A DNA stretch of 64,000 bases from assembly GCA_032433765.1 (NCBI GenBank), contig JAVIAB010000101.1, forward strand, positions 64,120,592 through 64,184,591, read 5' to 3'. The notes under the pieces were generated by a model. The model did no database searches. It saw only the letters and a program-made list of their open reading frames with translations, and was not told where the DNA came from. Shown here one piece after another: positions 1 to 11,153 of this stretch. The number at the start of each line of letters is the position of its first letter. Position 1 is the first letter of the stretch. This DNA is from Megaustenia siamemsis (lineage: Eukaryota; Mollusca; Gastropoda; Stylommatophora; Ariophantidae). The translations under genes and the position numbers were made by a program.

Positions 1-739
1 CCTATCACACAGCCATCAACCTATATTGGATAAAATGAACATACTTGAAGAAATATCACAAACAGCTAGGACTGAAAATTAATAGAGATAAGACCAACAT
101 TATGAGAATGAATGCAGTTGGCAATAACAAAATAAAATTAGGAGAAAAACCTCTACTAGACGTGCAATCTTACATATATCTAGGTAGTAATATAGATAAA
201 GAGGGGAAACAGAATATGATTCCAAAATAAGGATATCAAAAGATAGATGAGCTTTTGTTATACTGGGAAACATATGGAAGTCCAAAGAAATTAGATTTAA
301 TACCGAAATAAAAATTGTGAACTTCAAAGTTACGTCAGTCTTATTATATGGCTGTGAAACATGGAGAACAACAAAATTGACACTCATGAAGATACAACCT
401 TTCATTAATGGATGATTAAGCAGAATAACATATTGGAAATAACAGGACACATTCACTAACACATAACTATGGGAATGTACCAGTCAAATACAAGTGGATA
501 AGGAGATACCGTAAAGACGATGTCGCTGGATAGGACACACACTGCGGAAGACAACTGAGAGTATTATACAACAGGCCCTTGTTTTGAAATCTCCAGGGGA
601 AAAGTCAAATAGGAAGAATAAGAATTCTTGGAGAAGACAGATGGAAGCGAAGATGAAGATGATGGGGAGGACGTGGAATGATCTTTAAAAAATGGCAAGA
701 AACAGAACACTTGGAAATTGTTTGTTGAAGATCTTTGAT
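1..739 (+). pseudogene. LINE-A copy 1, C-terminal end of reverse transcriptase ORF
   Basis: This is the 3' coding end of a non-LTR retrotransposon. It starts inside the RT domain just after the catalytic FADD region and runs through a LGLKINRDKTN block (57-95), a YIYLGSN block (~170), LLYGCETW (~340), RCRWIGHTLRK (~515) and a terminal NSWRRQMEAKM...ARNR stretch ending near 737. These blocks occur in the same order in the other LINE-A copies of this window. The frame is broken, for example by a lost base near 206 and a stop at ~408. The clade is uncertain: RTE-like or CR1-like from overall style. It joins satellite S1 at ~740, as all LINE-A 3' ends here do. Confidence 0.8.
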
Positions 740-924
740 CCACAATAAGCTGAAAGGTAGAAGCGGAAATGAAGAAGATAAAGTCTCTCCACAAGGAATG
801 CCAATGCCAGTTGTTTTGCCTATGATATGTGCTACTGTATACTGGGCGAGCTTGATCTGACAGTCAATGACACCTGAGACTAATTTATGAGCAGTTTGGT
901 AGCAAGGGAGTCTGACATAACATG

Positions 925-1163
925 CACAGTCCGTACCTTTAACTATAATGTGTAACAGGCAAATGTGACCTGACAGTCACAGTCCGCACCGTTAACTATT
1001 ATATGTAACAGGTAAATTTAACCTGACAGATGCAGTCCGCACCGTTATTTACAATGTGTAACAGGCAGACCTGACTTGAGAGTCATAGTCAGCACCGTCA
1101 CCTGTTATGGGTAACAGTCAACGCTGACCTGTCAGTCAAAGTCCGCATAGTTGACTAGCATCG
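925..1163 (+). repeat. P block: 53-bp tandem repeats (~4.5 units)
   Basis: Units follow the pattern AGTCCGCACCGTTAACTAT, then TGTAACAGG, then CTGACAGTCA, with a 53-bp period. Most units contain the inverted pair TGACAG/CTGTCA or close variants and a central GTTAAC. Units differ by 10-25%, so this is an old array and not a fresh slippage product. Confidence 0.85.
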
Positions 1164-1557
1164 GTATTTGTGGAAAACAATGATGCATCTTCAATGAACA
1201 CCCTACAGGAACAATCAGTCTGTGTACGGATCGAAAATGTTTGGAGCGGCATGAAGTGGGTGTGGGGATGCCCCGACTATAATGAGACTGATTCCGTAAA
1301 TCACATGTAATAAAAAAAGATGATGAAATACACCAAAGGATTTGAACTATGATCCTTGTTAGAATATTATAGAAAAGAAGACGAAACACAACAAAGAATG
1401 TGAAGTATAACCCTTGCTTGTGGTTTTACATTTAATGTGTGTTAACGAATATATTGCGATTCTAAAACTGGAAACATTCTCCACAACAGTAATGCTGTAT
1501 CTGCATGTCCAATGTGTCGCCCTAAAATTTATTATCACGTGATCATAAATTTAAAAA

Positions 1558-1571
1558 GGGGGGGGGGGGGG
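1558..1571 (+). repeat. G14 homopolymer
   Basis: Fourteen consecutive G residues. The same site has a purine-rich AGAAGGAGAGGG at ~44,713 and a G8 run at ~54,482, so it is a hypervariable spot in S1. Copy number may be unreliable in the assembly. Confidence 0.95.
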
Positions 1572-1766
1572 CAGTGAAGAAACATGAATAACTATATATA
1601 TATATAATCCGATGAACTAAAGAACAGGTTGGATTGACGAAAAAAACGTAAAACGTTTAGAAAAAATGAGAAAGCAAACGAGAGTAAACAAGTAATAGAT
1701 TATACTAGTGATTGTACAAGTAAAGAAACAATTAAAGAAAACTAACTAGGATAATATTACATTATT

Positions 1767-4106
1767 GATTTATTGAGTTATTGAGTTATTTGCGGGTTAT
1801 CATCATTGTACTCCGAACATGTCCATAGGTGCTAAAATACCCTCCTCAGCAATTCCCTCAGTGTCCAGCGACTGACGACTCCAGTTCTATGTTGGTTGAT
1901 AAGTTTTTTTACACGACCACTAAAATTCTCATTTCTGGCTATGCCCATCTTAACTCCCATTTCCATCATCCGAAGAAGTGATGTGGATCTGTGTTTGTCG
2001 AAGTCATGTGCTCTTCCCACATCTCAGAGGGCATTGATGATGTCAATTAATGATCCATTGGTTGCCCGTCCTCAACGACAGCGCAGCTAGCAAATATGTA
2101 AGCTCTTTCATTTCCACGTACTCCCGCATGTCCAGGGACATAGACAAAAGTGACCCCACGTGTTTTTGGATTTCTGCAACAACTCTACCCATTGCATGCG
2201 TACAGAGTCCGCCTTCATTTTTTTTATCGTGCTCATCGAATAACTCAGTATACATGCGTGGGTGTAGTCGTGTGACTCTAACATTTTGAATGCCTTGATC
2301 ACTGCCATCACCATCATTGTCATGCTACTCGTGGTCATGACGTATGCACCACTGTCTTCATTGACTATTCTGACTGTCGAGCGTGTTGTAAATGCCCATG
2401 CACTTATTTGGTGTCGCATTACAGATCCGTCTGTATAGATGACCGCATCTTTCTCATCGGTGGTGTCGCAGATGAGACCGTTGACCTCAGCATTAACCAC
2501 GACAGGGTTCTGCTCCCTATTTTTCATGTCGAGTGTGACAATACACGAGAAAGTCCCCTTGAATTATGTAGGCACCGGTATCCACTCCTCACCAACGCTG
2601 ATATTGGTAAGCCCACAGACCTGTTTGATGACATTCTCTGCTCGGCCCACCCATGATTTGCCTCTTTTTAGCCTGGCATCTTTCTCTGTGTTGAGCACGT
2701 GGTGCAATGGATGCTCTGTATCTGTACTAATCTTCAGGTATGCTCGTGCTCTCCAGATCTTGATTCTGTCATCCATGGTTGGAAAGTCAAGAAGATACAT
2801 CATTGCTGCACAGGGAGTGTCCCTCGTACATCTCAGGATAATCCGCATGGCTTCATTTTGTATTTTCTCCAGCCTATCAATTTGAGTCGTAGTGACAGTA
2901 AAAATTGCCATGGCATACTTGATTGCTGCGAAGACTAATCTCTGGAACAGAAGAGTAAGTAGCCTCTGCTCGATGTTGGCAGCTGCCATGGCCTTCAGGG
3001 CTGCTAATCCTTTGCGGAATTTTGTTATCACATGGTCGGCGTGGTCCCGAAAACACAGGCTGCGATCAAACTTATCTCCGAGGTAAGTCATCAACTTGTC
3101 CCTGGTCACCTCATCAGCTCCCATTCGTACTACCGGTGTGGTGGTATTAACGATATGATTGTTAACGGATAACCATGAAACTGATGCTTTATTAGGATTA
3201 ACCAAGACACCTGGAACCCCACACCAGGAAGAAATGCGATCGTGGTTCGTCTTGTATTGTGGAGGCGATTCCCTGTCTGTCTCTTCCCTGTCGAAATACC
3301 AGAGTATCATCAGCAAAAGTCATAGTTCGTCCCCTCCCATCCAGCTGTTGTTCCGTGATCGTTATTGTGTACACGTTAAAAAGAAATGGTGACAATGGTG
3401 AGCCTTGTCGCAGCCCTGGACAAATTTATGTTGGCTCGGAAGACCAACTTCCACATCTGAGTATCACCTTCCTCTGAAACAGTGCAGCAGCGATCATTCT
3501 AATGAGGAAGGGGTGCACCGACAGTTTGAGGAGCGTATGCATTATATATTCAAATTGTACCCTGTTGTATGCATCCTTCAGATCTATAGCAGCAGCACAT
3601 GTCTCCTCTCGTCTGTGGAAGCCTTCGAAGACATCATAGGCAAAGACTGCCGCATTGAGCCATGTCTCATTTTTACATTAGAACAAGACAAATGCGATTC
3701 TTAGGCCATGTTAAAAGACACAACAGCCTACTGAAAGTGATCCTGGAGGGGAAAATACAAGGTAAAAGAGGCAGAGGCAGACCAAGATTAACATGGACGA
3801 GTAACATCAAAAGATGGACAAATCAACCGATGACAACCTGCACCATCAAAGCAAGAGATATAGCAAAATGGCGCTCCATGGTAGCCAACCTTCGTTGCGG
3901 AGACGGCACTCAATGATGATGATGATGAACCTCCGAGTGTGGGTGGGAATACGCGTTTTTGTTCATGTTGACAGGTGTGGATACGGGCAATTATTTTCTT
4001 CAGCAGCTTGCCCGCAGTGTTCTGCATTGTGATGATTCTGTAGGCACTGATCTGGGAATGGTCCTTGTTTGGCTTCGGTAGCGGTAGTAAGTAGATGTGT
4101 AGCCAC
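1767..4106 (-). pseudogene. LINE-B copy 1: RT plus RNase H non-LTR retrotransposon, 5'-truncated
   Basis: On the minus strand the order is RT (catalytic TFADD at ~3320), thumb (RLEKIQNEAMRIIL, ~2860), linker, then RNase H (YTDGS at ~2430) and a C-terminal tail ending near 1832. The 3' end is a short ATTGAGTT-type repeat tail (1767-1790). RNase H after RT is typical of the I-like superfamily. Identical 12-bp flanks TATTACATTATT at 1755-1766 and 4107-4118 are its target-site duplication. The frame is broken: a 250-aa open piece (2564-3316) and a 139-aa piece (2108-2527) survive. A foreign 0.25-kb insert sits at 3676-3924. Confidence 0.85.
3676..3924 (+). mobile_element. Short 5'-truncated LINE 3' end inserted in LINE-B
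   Basis: The insert encodes a plus-strand C-terminal peptide with RQMRFLGHVKR, KRGRGRPRLTW and WRSMVANLRC blocks. It ends at a stop in CTCAATGATGATGATGATGA, a (ATG)n tail typical of RTE-like elements. The insertion is absent from the other LINE-B copies, where TCTCTTTTT runs straight into ATATCTATAACCTCCGAG. It therefore postdates the spread of LINE-B. No clear target duplication is visible. It differs in sequence from the LINE-C 3' end. Confidence 0.7.
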
Positions 4107-4985
4107 TATTACATTATTATAAATGTGAAACTCAATGAAACGAAGAACTAAATGCTTGGAAATTCTCAAATAGTGAACGTTAAGAACTGTATTTGAAAAT
4201 AAATAAATATAAAGCAAGCTACAGATAGTGAATGCATTTACTTTGTATGTTGTATGGCAAGTACACGTATGTAGAATGTTAATTTGAATGACTGAAACTA
4301 TAATGCTGAAGAGTGGTGTTAGGAAATATTTTGTCTTAACTATTTGAGCTCTATTTGACATTAATTTTAGCTTCCACATTTTGATGTAAGTTATGCATTA
4401 TGAATATGATTTAAATGTGAACAAAAATGTTCATCATATAAATGCATAGTTTAATATTTGTGTTAAATACATAGTTCTTTTAATGATCATGTTTAGATGA
4501 TAGGAGGTCAGATTAATATATAACACAATTTAAAACAATATTTGATGTCAGGGAAAGTTACGCACGTACTTTTGTGTGATAATTTATTTGCGATGTGTGA
4601 TAAAATATGTAGAAAGGTAACTCGAAAACACCAAGCGATCTCGTTTAGTGATATAATTGAAGAAATATAAATACATACACTATCAAATGTGTTTCTCAAT
4701 TTCTCACATTCGAGTATCAAATGCCTCAAACGGGATATTAATCTACACATTCCAGTTTATGAATTGAGCTGAATACGAAAAGTGATTAAATATTCTTTCT
4801 TAAAAATGGGTTTCTGAAAGTATAATGAGATAGGAAAATATTGTAAGCTCGTAATATTCATGGTATATAATTAAATTGCTTAATTTTACAAAGCAGATAT
4901 TTTTTTAAAACTGTGAGACTATACACTTGTCCCTGGCTCCGAATTAACTTCTTTCTATCTGGGGATATCCCATACTGCAAGAAAA
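4107..4985 (+). repeat. S2 part of S repeat
   Basis: AT-rich repeat half with landmarks CTAAATGCTTGGAAATTCTC, GGCAAGTACACGTATGTAGAATG, GATCATGT..GATAGGAGGTCAGAT, TTTGCGATGTGTGATAAAATATG and CACTTGTCCCTGGCTCCGAATTAA. It begins with the right LINE-B target duplication and ends at the LINE-A 5' junction (ATCCCATACTGCAAG). No supported gene lies in it; its minus-strand frames are chance frames. Confidence 0.85.
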
Positions 4986-4989
4986 AAAT

Positions 4990-6356
4990 ACGAACAACCT
5001 CAGAAACATGGACAAGTCAAAAAGAATAAAATTAAATCCGACATCTAGGCAAGATAATGGCTACCTGTCTAAGAGACGTATGATGCATGCCGGAGAAAGT
5101 CGTAAGGAGTCCGGGTTGCAGACTCACCTTTTGTCTTCCATGAAATCCTCCTGAATTGGCACATGGAATGTACGTACCCTAAACGAACAATCAAAAGCTG
5201 CACAAGTAGCAGAAACAAATTATCAATTACAAAATAGATATTCTGGGAATGTGCGAAACAATATGTCTGGGAACATAAAGAGTAAAACTAAAACCTGGAG
5301 AGATGATTTTATCATCAGGACACCAGAAACATGGAGCACAACATAATGAAGTCGTAGAGTTAATGTTATCAAAAAATGCACAGTTGACACTAATATAATG
5401 GGAAGCTGTAGTGCCAGGTCTAATGAGAGCAACATTTAAAACAACAAAAAAACAAATTAAAATTTCACATTATCCATGCTATGCCTCAGCCAATTATAAG
5501 AATGATTTAGTTAAAGATGAATTATATAAACAGTTACAATGTCAGATGAATGAGTGACAAGCCAAGGATATTATAATCTTGATTGGTGACATAAGTGCTA
5601 AAGTAGAATCAGACAACACAGGCTGCGAAGAGATTATGGGAAAACATGGACATGGAGATATAAACGAGAATTTAGAGATATTTGTGAATGTATGTGTCCT
5701 TAATCAATTGAGCCTAGGAGAAACAATATTCCAACATAAACGAATAGATAAGAGCCACATGGGTGTTACCAGTTCATAGAACGGTTAATCAAACTGATTA
5801 CATATGCATTAATAATAAGTTTGATTCATCCTTACATGATGTAAAAGTAAATAGAGGGGGCAGATGTGTATTCAGATCATCATCTTCTGATAGCCAAACT
5901 TAAACTTAAACTTAAACTAAAAAGATATGCTACAACGAATAAGGGTAGAAAGTATTTCAATGTAGGGTTTCTTAAAGAACAGGAGATTAAAGATAAATTC
6001 GCAGTCACAATCTCAAACAAACACCATGTCTTGCAACTATAAATACGATAAATATAGAAGATCATTGGGAACAGGTAAAGGAAATATGTAAACAGACATG
6101 CGAAGAAACGCTGGAGAAAATAGAACTCCACAATAAGGCATGGATGACAACAGAGACCCTTGGTGAAGTTACAAATAGAAAGTACAAGAAAGTAGACAAA
6201 AATAAAAGCAAAAGTAAAATAGAAGTAATAAAGACAAAACACAGGAAGCTTACACAGAGGTGAACAATATGTGAGAAGATGTATTAAAATGGAATAAGAT
6301 GAAAAATATAGAAAACTAGTTAATGAGCCAAAGGATGCAGCAAATATAGGGGGCAT
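4990..6356 (+). pseudogene. LINE-A copy 2: endonuclease half
   Basis: This is the 5' part of LINE-A. A plausible start ATG lies at 5008 (MDKSKRIKLNPTSRQD), matched at 57,672. The APE-type endonuclease begins with IGTWNVRTLN-like coding at ~5155, followed by a GDISAKVESDN block (5587) and FQHKRIDKSHMGV (~5730), then an SDHHLLIAKLKLKLK-like region near 5878. Several stops and frameshifts break it. Sequence identity to LINE-A stops at ~6356 (GCAAATATAGGGGGCATGAA), where it switches directly into S2, so the RT half was lost by a deletion. Confidence 0.8.
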
Positions 6357-7194
6357 GAATGAAATGCTTGGAAATTCTCAAATAGTGAACGATAAGAATT
6401 TTATTTGAAAATAAATAAATAGAAAGCAAGCTACAGATAGTGAATGCATTTACTTTGTATGTTGTATGGCAAGTACACGTTTGTAGAATGTTAATTTGAA
6501 TGACTGAAACTATAATTCTGAAGAGTGGTGTTAGGAAATATTTTTTCTTAACTAATTGAGCTCTATTTGACATTAATTTTAGTTTCCACATTTTGAAGTA
6601 AGTCATGCATTATGAAAATGATTTAAATGTGAACACAAATGTTCATCATATAAATGCATAGTTTAATATTTGTGTTAAATTTATAGTTCTTTTAATGAAC
6701 ATGTCTAGATGATAGGAGGTCAGATCAATATATAACACAATATAAAACAAGATTTAATGTGAATTTAAGCAAGTACTTTTGTGTGATAAATAATTTGCGA
6801 TGTGTGATAAAATATGTAGAAACGAAACTCTCGAAAACACCAAGCGATCTCGTTTAGTGATATAATTAAAGAAAGATAAATACAAACACTATCAAATGTG
6901 TTTCTCATTTTCTCACATGCGAGTATCAAATTCCTCAAAGGGGATGTTAATCTACAAATACCAGTTTTTGAATTGAGCTGAATACGAAAAATGTTAAATT
7001 ATTCTTTCTTAAAAATGGTTGCTGAATTTATAATGAGATAGGAAAATATTGTAAGCTCGTAATATTCATGGTATATAATTAAATTGCTTAATTTTACAAA
7101 GCAATTATTTTTATTTTTTTTTAACAGTAAGACTATACACTTGTCCCTGGCTCCGAATTAACTTCTTTCCATCAGGGGATATCCCATACTGCAA
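6357..7194 (+). repeat. S2 part of S repeat
   Basis: Second S2 copy, closely related to 4130-4980 (same CAAGTACACG, GATAGGAGGTCAGAT and TGTCCCTGGCTCCG boxes). It starts abruptly inside S2 at the GAAATGCTTGGAAATTCTC box, directly after truncated LINE-A, with no LINE-B between. It ends at the LINE-A junction ATCCCATACTGCAAG. No gene is seen. Confidence 0.85.
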
Positions 7195-8676
7195 GAAAAT
7201 AGGGCGAAAAACAACTTCAGAAACATGGAGAGAGCCTGGATAAAGTTACAAATAGAAAGAACAAGAAAGTAAACACAAATAAAAGTAAACTAGAAGTAAT
7301 AAAGACATAACACAGGCAGCTTACACAGAGGTGAACAAGATGTGAGAAGATGTATTAAAATGAATAATAAGAGGAAATATATAGATAACTAGTTAATGAG
7401 GCAGAGGATGCAGCAAATATAGGGGACATGAAAGAACTGTACAACAGCACAAAGAAATTAAGTGGAAAATACAAACAGATCAATGCCTTTATTGAAGATA
7501 AGAAAGGAAATCTGCTTTCGTAATATAAGTGAACAAAGGGAGAGATGGAAAGAGCACATTGAAGAACTTTTGAACAGACCCGGGTCAAATAATCATCCGG
7601 ATACAATACCAGCAGACGAGGAGATACACGTTAACTATGGAAATCCAAGCAAAGAAGAAATCATGAAAGCCATTAAGCTATTAACAAATTGTAAAGCCAC
7701 AGGACCAGATGCAATTCCTTCGGAAGCCATCAAAGCGGACAGTAACACCTATAGCAAGATGTTACACAATCTATTAGATAAAATTGGGAGAGTGAAGAAA
7801 TACCTATAGACAGGAAAGAAGGTTATATGATCAAACTACCAAAGAAAGGACGTTTACAGGAGTGAACAAATTATAGGGGAATTATGCTACTATCATTGCC
7901 AGGAAAAATATTAAGCAGAATCAATCTGGTGAGATTAATTGACGCCATAGAGAAACATTTGAGAGGTGAACAAGCAGATTTTAGAAAGAACAGTTCATGT
8001 ACTGATCAAATTTGATAGTTTCGACAGAGGAATGCTTTGGAAGTTATCAGGTCATTACGGAATCCCTTAACGCGTATTAGCCTGATAAAAACAATGTATG
8101 ACGGAATGAAATGTAGTGTGGTGCATAAAGGACAGCTTACAGAAGCATTTGAAGTAAGGACAGGAGTAATCAGGGATGGCTTCTGTCTCCATTTCTATTT
8201 CTACTGGCCATATATTGGATTATTAAAATAATTCAAAACAACAGAAATGGAATTCAGTGGTCACTGACCAACCAACTTGATGATTTAGACTTTGCTGATG
8301 ACAGAGCTCTCCTATCACACAGCCATGAACAGATATTGGATAGAATGAACATACTTGAAGAAATATCACAAACAGCTAGGACTGAAAATTAATAGAGATA
8401 AGACCAACATTATGAGAATGAATGCAGTTGGCAATAACCAAATAAAATTAGGAGAAAAACCTCTACTAGACGTACAATTTTACGTATATCTGGGTAGTAA
8501 TATAGATAAAGTGGGAGGAATAGAAAATGATACCAAAATAAGGATATCAAAAGCAAGTGAAGCTTTCATTGTACTGGGAAACAAATGGAAGTCCAAAGAA
8601 ATTAGGTTAAATACCTTCGATTTCGAAGTCAGTTATATTACATAGCTGTGAAACATGAAGAACAACAAAATTGAGA
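7195..8676 (+). pseudogene. LINE-A copy 3: reverse transcriptase half
   Basis: It begins with the LINE-A 5' end (CAGAAACATGGAGAG, ~7218) and then jumps to the linker region (CTGGATAAAGTTACAAATAG), so the endonuclease is deleted. The RT N-terminal region is open at 7462-7809 (EELLNRPGSNN, ATGPDAIPSEAIKAD). Further RT coding follows in shifted frames. Catalytic FADD is preserved at ~8290. A last piece, 8355-8645, carries LGLKINRDKTN and YVYLGSNIDK. The element is cut at ~8676 and joined to S at AAGATATAAAAATAGAC. Confidence 0.8.
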
Positions 8677-9551
8677 AGATATAAAAATAGACTATATATA
8701 AGCCGATGAACTAAAAGAACAGACTGTTAATGCTGAAGTGTGGTGGTAAGAACTATTTTTTTTCTCAACTAATTGAGCTCTGTTTTGGTATTTTTTTTTT
8801 TAAACTTATACGTTCCGAAATAAGTCATGTATTATGAGAATGATTTAAATGTGATCAAAAAGAGGTTCTTCATATAAATGCATAGGTTAATGTTTGTATA
8901 AAATACATAGTTATTTAATGATCATGTCTAAAAGAAGGGAGGTTAGATCAAAATATAACACAACGTTTGATGTGAGTGCATGTTAACCAAATACTTTTAT
9001 GAGATAATTAATTTGCAATGATGTAATAAAATATGTAGAATGGAATCTCTCGAATCAAGCAATCTGGTTTAGTGATGAAATTGAAGAAAGATAATTACAG
9101 ACGCTATCAATTATGTTTCTCAATTTTCACACGCGGTTATCTAATGTGTCCAACGGGATGTTAATCTACAAATACCATTTTTGGAATTGAGCTGAATGTA
9201 AAATATGTTAACTTATTTTGATCTTAAAACTTAGGGGCTGAAAGCATAATGAGAAATAACGTCCTATTTACGGTACATAATTAATTTGCTTAATTGTACG
9301 AAGCAATTATACATATCTAAAAGTGAAAGACCATACACATGTCTCTGGGACAACATTAACTTCTTTCCATCTGGAAATTCACGTACACAAAGTATATCTG
9401 CAAGGAATTCCCAATGTCTGTGGTGTTGATTCCGATATGTGCTACGGTAAAATGCAAGAGCTGGACCTGACATATAAAAAAAGAAAAACTGATCTGAAAA
9501 TTAAAGTTGACATAAAAAAAATATAACGTGCAAAATGGAAACCTAGTTGAC

Positions 9552-9895
9552 AACCACAGTCCGACCCGTTAACTAGCATGGGTAAAATGCAAACCTGATC
9601 TGACAACCGCAGTCAGCTCCGTTAACTATAAAGGGTAAAAGACAAACCTGACATGGCAGCTCAGTACGCACCGTTAACTATCATGGGTAAAAGGCAAGTC
9701 TATCATGACAGTTACAGTCCGCACCATTAAATAGCATGTGTAAAAGGCAAACCTAATATCACAATCACAGTCCTCACCGTTGTCTGTCATAGGTAACAGA
9801 CAAACCCGACCTGACAATCACAGTCCATAAAGTCAGCTGTCATAGGTAACAGGCAAACCTGACCTAAGAGTCATAGTTCGCCCCGTCTGCTATCA
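9552..9895 (+). repeat. P block: 53-bp tandem repeats (~6.5 units)
   Basis: Repeats have the same 53-bp period as elsewhere but are older looking, with variants such as CCGTTAACTAGCATGGGTAAAA and CCGTTGTCTGTCATAGGTAAC. This is the longest P block in the window. Confidence 0.8.
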
Positions 9896-10313
9896 TGAGT
9901 GTTTGTGGAAAAAGCAGATGTATGTGCAATCAACACTTTACACGAACAATCAGTCTGTATACGCATTAAAAAAATGTTGGGACTAGTGGTGAAGTGTGTA
10001 TGGCGATGCACCGACTGTAATGAGAATGACTCGGTAAATTAAATATAATAGAATAGTAGATAAAACACAACAAATGATGCGAACAATGACCCGTCCTTTT
10101 GGTTTTATATTCACTCATTGATTTTTGAACATTACATTCTTCAACACTTTAAAAGTTGTTATTCAATCTGTATTAACGAATATAGTGTAATTCTAAAACC
10201 ATAAACATTCTCAACAATGGTAATTTTATTTTCTATATGGATGCCCAATGCGTCACCCTCAATGTTATTACCACGTTATCACAAAAATGGGACAGTTAAG
10301 ATATAATATTATG

Positions 10314-10315
<2 letters not shown>

Positions 10316-10371
<56 letters not shown>
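10316..10371 (+). repeat. (TA)n microsatellite, ~28 units
   Basis: Uninterrupted TA dinucleotides at the fixed TA position of S, between the GGGACAGTTAA box and the AAGAACTAAAAGAACTG box. The same position has short TATATAT runs in array monomers and long tracts at 62.07 and 63.68 kb. Confidence 0.95.
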
Positions 10372-10373
<2 letters not shown>

Positions 10374-10874
10374 CAAAGAACTAAAAGAACTGTAATAAGT
10401 TTACATAGAAAGAGAAAGCAAACAAGAATATCAAAGTTTTATATTAAAATGGTGATTGTATTAGTAATGAAATAATTAAGCAAAACTAGCAAGGGTGAAA
10501 CATACATCTAATATTATAAATTTAAACTTCACTTAAACAAAGAAGTAAATGCTTTAATATTTTCAAATAGTGAATAACCAGAAGTTTTTTTTTGAAAATG
10601 AATAAATCGGATGGAAGCTACCGACAGAGAATGTATTTGCTTTGTATTTTGTATTGCAAGTACACGTATGTAGAATGATCATTTGAACGATTGAACCTTT
10701 ATTTCTGAAAAATGATGTTAGGAAGATGTTTTTATCTGAACTAATTGTGACCTGTTTTGGCATTTCTTTTTATCAGCCTCCATCTACACAAGTAAGCCAT
10801 GCAGTATGAGAATGATTTAAATGTGAACAAAAAGGTTCATCATATAAATGAATAGTTTAATGTTTGTATAAAAT

Positions 10875-11153
10875 CTATCTATTGTCCTTTCGAGCCGAAG
10901 ACGGCACATAGGGCAGAACCACAATCTCAAAAACAGAAACCTTGCATGCCAAAGTGACACATATTGCAGAGATCACTGCTCTAAAATATATGGCGCTGTT
11001 TCCATAACAATAATTTTTACAATGACAGCTTGTCAAGCCATCGATCAACCTCCTTAGTCGCATCTTACGACATGCCTGGAAGGTCACAGTGTCACTATTC
11101 TTTACTTCCCTCATAATTAGGCCCCTGTAACACACAGGAATTGTATCAAAAAG
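10875..11153 (+). mobile_element. 279-bp unidentified insert in S2
   Basis: All other S copies read directly from GTATAAAAT into ATAGTTATTTAATG. Here 279 bp are interposed. The insert is less AT-rich than S and has a TAGTCGCATCTTACGACATG motif at ~11,055 and terminal CTATCT...AGATAG hexamers in inverted orientation. The TCTTACGAC motif resembles a short motif I associate with dispersed repeats of molluscs, but I cannot assign a family. An 86-aa minus-strand frame (10,875-11,135) has no recognisable domain. Confidence 0.55.

Larger units (their letters stand above)
740..1754 (+). repeat. S1 part of the ~2-kb S repeat, copy 1
   Basis: This is non-coding repeat DNA shared with ~14 other places in the window. 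The order of landmarks is an AAGTCTCTCCACAAGGAATG junction, a GAGCAGTTTGGTAGCAAG box (~892), the 53-bp P block, a GTATTTGTGGAAAA box, a conserved segment (~1430-1545), a G tract, a short TA run and a TTAAGCAAAACTAAC-like end. Compared with 44.5 kb it lacks ~70 bp around 1433, which removes part of the conserved plus-strand frame. Confidence 0.85.
8677..10874 (+). repeat. Divergent long-form S unit (S2 then S1 then S2)
   Basis: This is the best view of an uninterrupted S cycle: S2 (8.7-9.38 kb), S1 with P block (9.4-10.3 kb), a TA tract, and the next S2 start. The box ATAGTTATTTAATGATCATGT at 8907 and the next one at 11,154, less the 279-bp insert before it, give a cycle of about 1.97 kb. It includes ~180 bp (10,518-10,697) that the 1.78-kb array monomers lack. 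At the LINE-A insertion point it is uninterrupted (CTGGAAATTCACGTACACAAAG, ~9370). Confidence 0.8.

Noticed and set aside
925..1163. CRISPR-like array
   Set aside because: Repeats of the P block are directly adjacent 53-mers with no unique spacers, units are diverged, and the setting is animal satellite DNA.
2439..2885. 148-codon plus-strand frames (also at 45,589, 50,635 and 55,350)
   Set aside because: They lie antisense to the LINE-B RT/RNase H coding, and are conserved only because LINE-B is duplicated. No known domain in this frame.
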